Assembly (NCBI GenBank): GCA_902595845.1
Contig: CACJRN010000005.1
Span: 1-64,000 of the forward strand
Direction: 5' to 3'
Source of the DNA: an uncultured Gammaproteobacteria bacterium
GTDB lineage: Bacteria > Pseudomonadota > Gammaproteobacteria > Steroidobacterales > UBA11654
DNA length: 64,000 bases
A program made the translations under genes and the position numbers. Under the pieces are notes generated by a model. It had not been told where the DNA came from. It saw only the letters and a list, made by a program, of their open reading frames with translations, and did no database searches. How positions within the stretch are numbered: position 1 is the first letter of the stretch; the number at the start of each line of letters is the position of its first letter. Positions 59,049 through 64,000 of this stretch are shown here, one piece after another.

Positions 59049-59788
59049 CGATCTTCATATCGTTTGATATCGTCTTCTCTCAGAGGGTCACCGATCTGTA
59101 CTTCGATGACTTTTAATATTTCATCTGAGTTATTGCTGAGCCGATGTTTAGATTTAAGAGGAATATTAGTTGATTCATACTTTTTTAGATCAAATACATT
59201 GTCATCACACTCCACAGTTGCGACACCTTCGGAAACATACCAAAATTCTGACCGATGCTCATGGGATTGAAGTGATAGTATTTCACCAGGGTTAACTGTC
59301 ATTCTTTTCAGTAAGTACCCATCTCCTTTCTCAAATGTTTTGTAAGAGCCCCACGGCTTTTCAACTTCGCCTCCAACAAGGCTGGAGCTTGACTGTATTT
59401 TCCCACCACCAACATTGAATTCCATTTCTATTCCATATTTCTCACAAACAACAGACTCAGGTATATCAGCTTCATTTTTTCGATCACCGCCATTTGCAAA
59501 GCACGCGATATCCTCTTCCTGTGCGAGCCACTCAATTGTTTTACATACCGTCATGTCTTCATCAATTGACTCAACGGCTCTATCAACCCCTTCAAAACCT
59601 TCGAGGATTTCCAATCGTTCCTCAATTGGCATGAAGGCATAGCCTTTTTTATCCATTAAGAATCGGTCACAATTGGCAATAACTATTAATTTTGTTCCAA
59701 GTTTTGCAGCATCCTTAATCATTCGAAGGTGCCCAATATGAATGGGATCAAACCCACCACTGATGACTACTGCTCCATCAAACTTCAT
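59033..59788 (-). CDS. Fusion protein: cytidylyltransferase-like nucleotidyltransferase plus C-terminal cupin (mannose-6-phosphate isomerase-like)
   Basis: ISGGFDPIHIGHLRMIKDAAKLG (HxGH); KPWGSYKTFEKGDGYLLKRMTVNPGEILSLQSHEHRSEFWYVSEGVATVE. Confidence 0.88.
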   Translation of the reverse strand: MKFDGAVVISGGFDPIHIGHLRMIKDAAKLGTKLIVIANCDRFLMDKKGYAFMPIEERLEILEGFEGVDRAVESIDEDMTVCKTIEWLAQEEDIACFANGGDRKNEADIPESVVCEKYGIEMEFNVGGGKIQSSSSLVGGEVEKPWGSYKTFEKGDGYLLKRMTVNPGEILSLQSHEHRSEFWYVSEGVATVECDDNVFDLKKYESTNIPLKSKHRLSNNSDEILKVIEVQIGDPLREDDIKRYEDRYERD

Positions 59789-61019
59789 CTCTAGTCTCCT
59801 TTTTTATAAATGGCATATAGTGACAAAAAACATTCACAAAACTATCTCCATCGAGTGGAGATGGTCTTCCGTGGTCAAGTGTAGCACTTTCATAAAAGAT
59901 TACTTCGCCAGGAGATAGAAAAATCTGGTGATTATTTCTCTGATGATCTTCAATCTCCAGAGCCCAGGGTGAATCCACCTTTTGATCAATATTGATGATC
60001 ACACCTATGATATGTGTTTCTTCTCTATCGCGATGTGGTTTCAAGATTGCCCCGCGATTATAAATTCTCACTCCATAGACATAGGTAGGCAACAATCTAA
60101 TTCCAGACCAGTCCTCCGCCTTATTCAGCAACGATTGATGGACTTCATCTCTGAGATCATTTGGCATCTCAATGGTATGGCTTGCCGAACCTTTACCATC
60201 TGTTTCTATGTAACCACCGGCAACATTTTCAATTTGTAGCGAAGCACTGTTTTCTTTATAGAAATTAAGGATTTTATGATGAAGACTTTCATCCAGCTTG
60301 TCCTTTTTGAAGCCAACATCGGTATAGACAGGAATTTCTTTATGTGCATTTTTAAATGCATGAACCATCTTTTGAATATTCTCTTCCTTCGGCGACTCTT
60401 TTTTTTCTGGTTGTAATTTAAAATCCCTCACATTTGCATGCATTTCAGAAGCTATCAGCTCAGGATGGAACCCATCATGATAAAGAATTGAGTAGAGTTG
60501 ATTTCTATCGCAACCCCGATCAATGTTTTCAGATATCCATTCCCTCCATTCGTTTGTCATTGCTTTTTCCTCACAAGAAAAGACACCGATGTTTCTCTGT
60601 GTGTTTTTTTTGTATTGATCATAGTCAGGATAGAAGGAGCAGATAGTAGGCCACATCTCATCTTTTTCTTCATCGGTTAATTTTTTAGCAAGGTAGTATT
60701 TTTTTTCTGAGCCGATTTGAACAGAAATCCTTGGATTGGCCATGACATTAAAGTACCAGTTTGGATGCATAGGCATTCCTCCCATTGATGCAACAAGGAC
60801 AGGCTTATCGTCATGCATGACTTTGATTAGCGGCACATTCCTAACTTTTCCAGTTTTAGATCCAAAAACAGATAAGAGCATGATCGGATACTTTCCTGCC
60901 CATTTGCCCCAAATCTTACCCTTGCTTATCTTGTAAATAAATGAATTGAGACCGGAGATTGCCTTTAATGCATTTCTAATTCGTGAAGCTTCTTTTTTGG
61001 AGTATCTTTCGCTGCTCAT
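59778..61019 (-). CDS. Fusion protein: DDN/F420H2-dependent reductase-like N-terminus plus 2OG-Fe(II) oxygenase C-terminus
   Basis: GSKTGKVRNVPLIKV...VLVASMGGMPMHPNWYFNVMANPRISVQIG; ILKPHRDREETHIIGVIINID...GEVIFYESATLDHGRPSPLDGDSFVNVFCHYMP (HxD...H). Confidence 0.85.
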   Translation of the reverse strand: MSSERYSKKEASRIRNALKAISGLNSFIYKISKGKIWGKWAGKYPIMLLSVFGSKTGKVRNVPLIKVMHDDKPVLVASMGGMPMHPNWYFNVMANPRISVQIGSEKKYYLAKKLTDEEKDEMWPTICSFYPDYDQYKKNTQRNIGVFSCEEKAMTNEWREWISENIDRGCDRNQLYSILYHDGFHPELIASEMHANVRDFKLQPEKKESPKEENIQKMVHAFKNAHKEIPVYTDVGFKKDKLDESLHHKILNFYKENSASLQIENVAGGYIETDGKGSASHTIEMPNDLRDEVHQSLLNKAEDWSGIRLLPTYVYGVRIYNRGAILKPHRDREETHIIGVIINIDQKVDSPWALEIEDHQRNNHQIFLSPGEVIFYESATLDHGRPSPLDGDSFVNVFCHYMPFIKKETRDEV

Positions 61020-62047
61020 TTTGATTGAATTATTTGATTTGCAATTTTTCCAAGAATGGGAACCGCAGCTCCCAGCTCCCCTGCATTTTTTGCCGATGCA
61101 TTTCCCATAATGGACCTTTTATAAACACCTTGAGCAATTCCAGCCAATCGAAAGAAGCCAAAAGCGAGATAAAATGGCCAGTTTGGAATCTCATCAATCC
61201 CCATTTTTTTACAGTAGGACTCAACATATTCTTTTTCGGTTGGAATACCGCTTCCCTCTAAATCAAGTCCGTGTAAGCCTGGCGTAATTCCTATTTTTGG
61301 GATGTACCAATTCATGCATTGATAAGCCAAGTCAGCGTAAGGATGACCAATTGTTGACAGTTCCCAATCCAAAACAGCCAGAATTTTATTTTCAGAATGG
61401 CTGAAGATCATATTGTAGAGTCGATAATCACCATGAACGATGGAAATCATGCCATCATCTTCAGGCATATTTTTTTCAAGCCATGCTATCAGTGACTCAA
61501 TTTCAGTATATGCTTCTGTTTCAGCTGCTCGGTACTGTTTGATCCATCGACCAACTTGACGCTGAAAATAATTCCCTGGTTTGCCGAAATCCATCAACCC
61601 TTCTTTCTCGACATCTATGCTGTGGAGTGCAGCCAATACATCGACTGTTTGCTGATAGATCTCCTTACGATCATTTGCGTCTGATTCTGGCAATGTTGGA
61701 TCCCAATAAATTTTTCCATCTACATGATCCATGAGATAAAAAATGGTTCCAACCACGTCTTCGTCCTCACAAAGCATCAATGTCCTTGGAACAGGGACCA
61801 AAGTTTCTTCAAGTGCCTTTATGATTCTATATTCTCTATCGACTGCATGAGCAGAGGGCAGCAACTTTCCAGGTGGTTTCTTTCTCAAGACATATTTTCC
61901 GTTGGTGGTGACCAAGAGGTAAGTTGGATTTGATTGACCAGTTCCAAACTTGTTGATTTCTTTAAGTTCTCCTGTTTCAGGAAGATTAGTCATTAGAAAT
62001 TCAGAAAGATTCTGATGATCAAGCGAGTGAACAGAATTTTTATCCAA
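61016..62047 (-). CDS. Phosphotransferase family protein (ACAD10/11 N-terminal kinase-like, APH fold)
   Basis: FGTGQSNPTYLLVTTNGKYVLRKKPPGKLLPSAHAVDREYRII; IVHGDYRLYNMIFS; AVLDWELSTIGHPYADLAY. Confidence 0.92.
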   Translation of the reverse strand: MDKNSVHSLDHQNLSEFLMTNLPETGELKEINKFGTGQSNPTYLLVTTNGKYVLRKKPPGKLLPSAHAVDREYRIIKALEETLVPVPRTLMLCEDEDVVGTIFYLMDHVDGKIYWDPTLPESDANDRKEIYQQTVDVLAALHSIDVEKEGLMDFGKPGNYFQRQVGRWIKQYRAAETEAYTEIESLIAWLEKNMPEDDGMISIVHGDYRLYNMIFSHSENKILAVLDWELSTIGHPYADLAYQCMNWYIPKIGITPGLHGLDLEGSGIPTEKEYVESYCKKMGIDEIPNWPFYLAFGFFRLAGIAQGVYKRSIMGNASAKNAGELGAAVPILGKIANQIIQSK

Positions 62048-62052
62048 GATTA

Positions 62053-63282
62053 TTAGACCCTGCCTGCGTCTATCATCGCTTCCTGTTTGAGCACTTTTTT
62101 TGCAAGAGATGCTAAATGGACTTCATCTGGCCCATCAGCTAATCTCAGCGTTCTCGCATGGGCATAAGCCTCTGCCAAGAAAAAGTCATCTGAAACGCCT
62201 CCACCACCATGAACTTGTATGGCTCTGTCAATCACATTGCAAGCCATTCTTGGGCCAACAACTTTGATCATACTGATTAGGTCACTTGCTTCTTTGTTGC
62301 CATACTTATCCATCTTATCAGCCGTCTTAAGTGTGAGTAATCTGGCCTGCTCGATTTCGCTTGCAGAAACAGCAATCGATTCTCTCACGGAACCCTGTGC
62401 ACTCAATGGCTTGCCAAAAGCAATCCTTTTTTCTGCTCGATTACACATCATTTCAAGGGCTCTACTTGCCATGCCAATCAACCTCATACAGTGATGAATT
62501 CTCCCTGGACCAAGCCTGCCTTGTGCAATTTCAAATCCTCTTCCTTCTCCCAAGAGCATATTCTCAACTGGAACTTTGACATTTTTAAACTCAACCTCAG
62601 CATGTCCATGTGGATAGTCATATCCACCAAATACTGAAAGTGGTCTGATCACATTCACTCCAGGCGAGTCCATAGGGACGAGAATCATGGATTGTTGTTT
62701 GTGTCTGCTCGGATTATCTGGATCAGTTTTACCCATGAATATGATTAACTTACAATCTTCATTCATTGCGCCAGAGCTCCACCACTTTCTTCCATTGATC
62801 ACATAGTGATCACCATCTCTGATAATGGGCGACTCAATATTTGTTGCATCGGATGATGCCACAGCAGGTTCAGTCATACAGAAAACAGATCTGATTTCAC
62901 CATTTAATAGAGGAGTTAACCACTCAGCTTTTTGTTCATCGGTTCCATAGCGATCCAATACTTCCATGTTGCCAGTGTCAGGTGCGCTGCAGTTGAAGGC
63001 CTCCGAACACCAGGGCGCACGGCCCATGATTTCAGCAAGCGGAGCGTATTCTAGGTTATTAAGTCCAGCACCATTTTTTGAGTCTGGAAGGAAAAGATTC
63101 CAAAGTCCCGCATCTCTCGCTTTGGATTTTAATTCCGACATGATTGGTGCCGCCTTCCATTTGTCCTCTGTCGTTTTGAAATGTTCAGCATAAGCTGCTT
63201 CATTGGGATAAATATTTTCACCCATGAAGGAATTTAATTTACCTATGAGATCCAAAACTTTTTCTGAATAATCGAAGTTCAT
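62053..63282 (-). CDS. Acyl-CoA dehydrogenase (ACAD10/11-like)
   Basis: [59 protein letters not shown]. Confidence 0.94.
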   Translation of the reverse strand: MNFDYSEKVLDLIGKLNSFMGENIYPNEAAYAEHFKTTEDKWKAAPIMSELKSKARDAGLWNLFLPDSKNGAGLNNLEYAPLAEIMGRAPWCSEAFNCSAPDTGNMEVLDRYGTDEQKAEWLTPLLNGEIRSVFCMTEPAVASSDATNIESPIIRDGDHYVINGRKWWSSGAMNEDCKLIIFMGKTDPDNPSRHKQQSMILVPMDSPGVNVIRPLSVFGGYDYPHGHAEVEFKNVKVPVENMLLGEGRGFEIAQGRLGPGRIHHCMRLIGMASRALEMMCNRAEKRIAFGKPLSAQGSVRESIAVSASEIEQARLLTLKTADKMDKYGNKEASDLISMIKVVGPRMACNVIDRAIQVHGGGGVSDDFFLAEAYAHARTLRLADGPDEVHLASLAKKVLKQEAMIDAGRV

Positions 63283-63284
63283 AT

Positions 63285-64000
63285 TTATTTCCTTAGTTCT
63301 TTTTCCACTATATCGTAGTATGCCTTAGTGGCTGTCATTATCGTTTCGTTTACAGTCATCCGCTTGGAAACATTTTCCATAGATTTTCTTGCATCATTGA
63401 GCGTTCTCCATGGAACATCATCATCGCTCAAAAGCCTTTTAGCTTCAAATTCTTGATAGTTCATTTTAATCACCGGATCGCAGTTTTGATCCTCAGAGGC
63501 CAATAAACGTTTTGCAAAGTCAATTAAGCGCCCATCATTCATTTGATGAATGATTTCAATCTTGTCTTCTGTGGATTCTGTTTGTAAAAATGCTTTGCTC
63601 AGCAGCCTGTCATGTGAATCGATGAATTTTGTATAAATTTGGGATTCAGAATAATCTGGTTTTTCCCAAGGCGTTCTTTTTTTTGCATTGATATCACAGG
63701 CAATAACTACAGACTCTTTGAATCCAATGTTTTCCTGAATTTTTTGAGCTCTTGTTCTGGCTTCATCACATGACAATCCATTCAGTTCACATAAGCTTCC
63801 TGGAAGCAAAACAGGGCTTCCATTCGCTTTGATATTGAAAAATGGCGATCCTTTTTTATTTATTATTGAGGCAATCTCCTCGGCTGTCAGATAGATATAA
63901 TCATCTGGATCAAATGACAGATCAAAGAGAACGAGATTGTTGGCATATGATGGATCTTGGCAAATAAAGGTTGGTGTTCTCTTTACTGCAATACGTTCCT
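63285..64000 (-). CDS. sbcB: Exodeoxyribonuclease I, C-terminal part (runs off window edge)
   Basis: Frame stays open to window end (...[68 protein letters not shown]...); resembles ExoI C-terminal region. Confidence 0.78.
   Translation of the reverse strand, partial: ERIAVKRTPTFICQDPSYANNLVLFDLSFDPDDYIYLTAEEIASIINKKGSPFFNIKANGSPVLLPGSLCELNGLSCDEARTRAQKIQENIGFKESVVIACDINAKKRTPWEKPDYSESQIYTKFIDSHDRLLSKAFLQTESTEDKIEIIHQMNDGRLIDFAKRLLASEDQNCDPVIKMNYQEFEAKRLLSDDDVPWRTLNDARKSMENVSKRMTVNETIMTATKAYYDIVEKELRK

Noticed and set aside
1-64000. CRISPR arrays, tRNA/rRNA genes, IS elements, prophage or defence systems
   Set aside because: No regularly spaced repeats, cloverleaf or rRNA-like segments, transposases or known defence genes were recognisable; intergenic space is minimal.

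Overview
The window is a compact, gene-dense chromosomal segment from what looks like an uncultivated marine-type gammaproteobacterium (taxonomy is inferred from gene content only). I support about 60 protein-coding genes. They include GSII glutamine synthetase, class-1 pyrD, tatABC, a TRAP transporter, trkH/trkA, uvrD, a caa3-type cytochrome oxidase operon, ubiA/ubiC, recG-ridA-spoT-rpoZ-gmk, rdgB, rpmE, gltA, aroK-aroB-pyrF, ybbA/ybbP/tesA, a complete trpEGDCFBA operon, ubiE/ubiB, xerC, hemXY, a membrane-anchored azurin, and an unusual minus-strand cluster at 59.0-63.3 kb. I saw no rRNA, tRNA, CRISPR array or transposon. The two strongest non-coding signals are: (1) a 402-bp AT-rich intergenic region at 30256-30657 with three perfect TTATCCACA DnaA boxes within 35 bp plus a TTATTCACA box, next to a switch in gene-strand polarity, which makes it a candidate oriC; (2) a complete trp attenuator upstream of trpE, with a 15-aa leader peptide carrying tandem Trp codons and mutually exclusive protector, antiterminator and terminator hairpins. 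Other points of interest are a tesA reading frame broken at a 7-nt homopolymer, a DDN-like/2OG-Fe(II) oxygenase fusion, a nucleotidyltransferase-cupin fusion, and a split ACAD10/11-like kinase plus acyl-CoA dehydrogenase pair.
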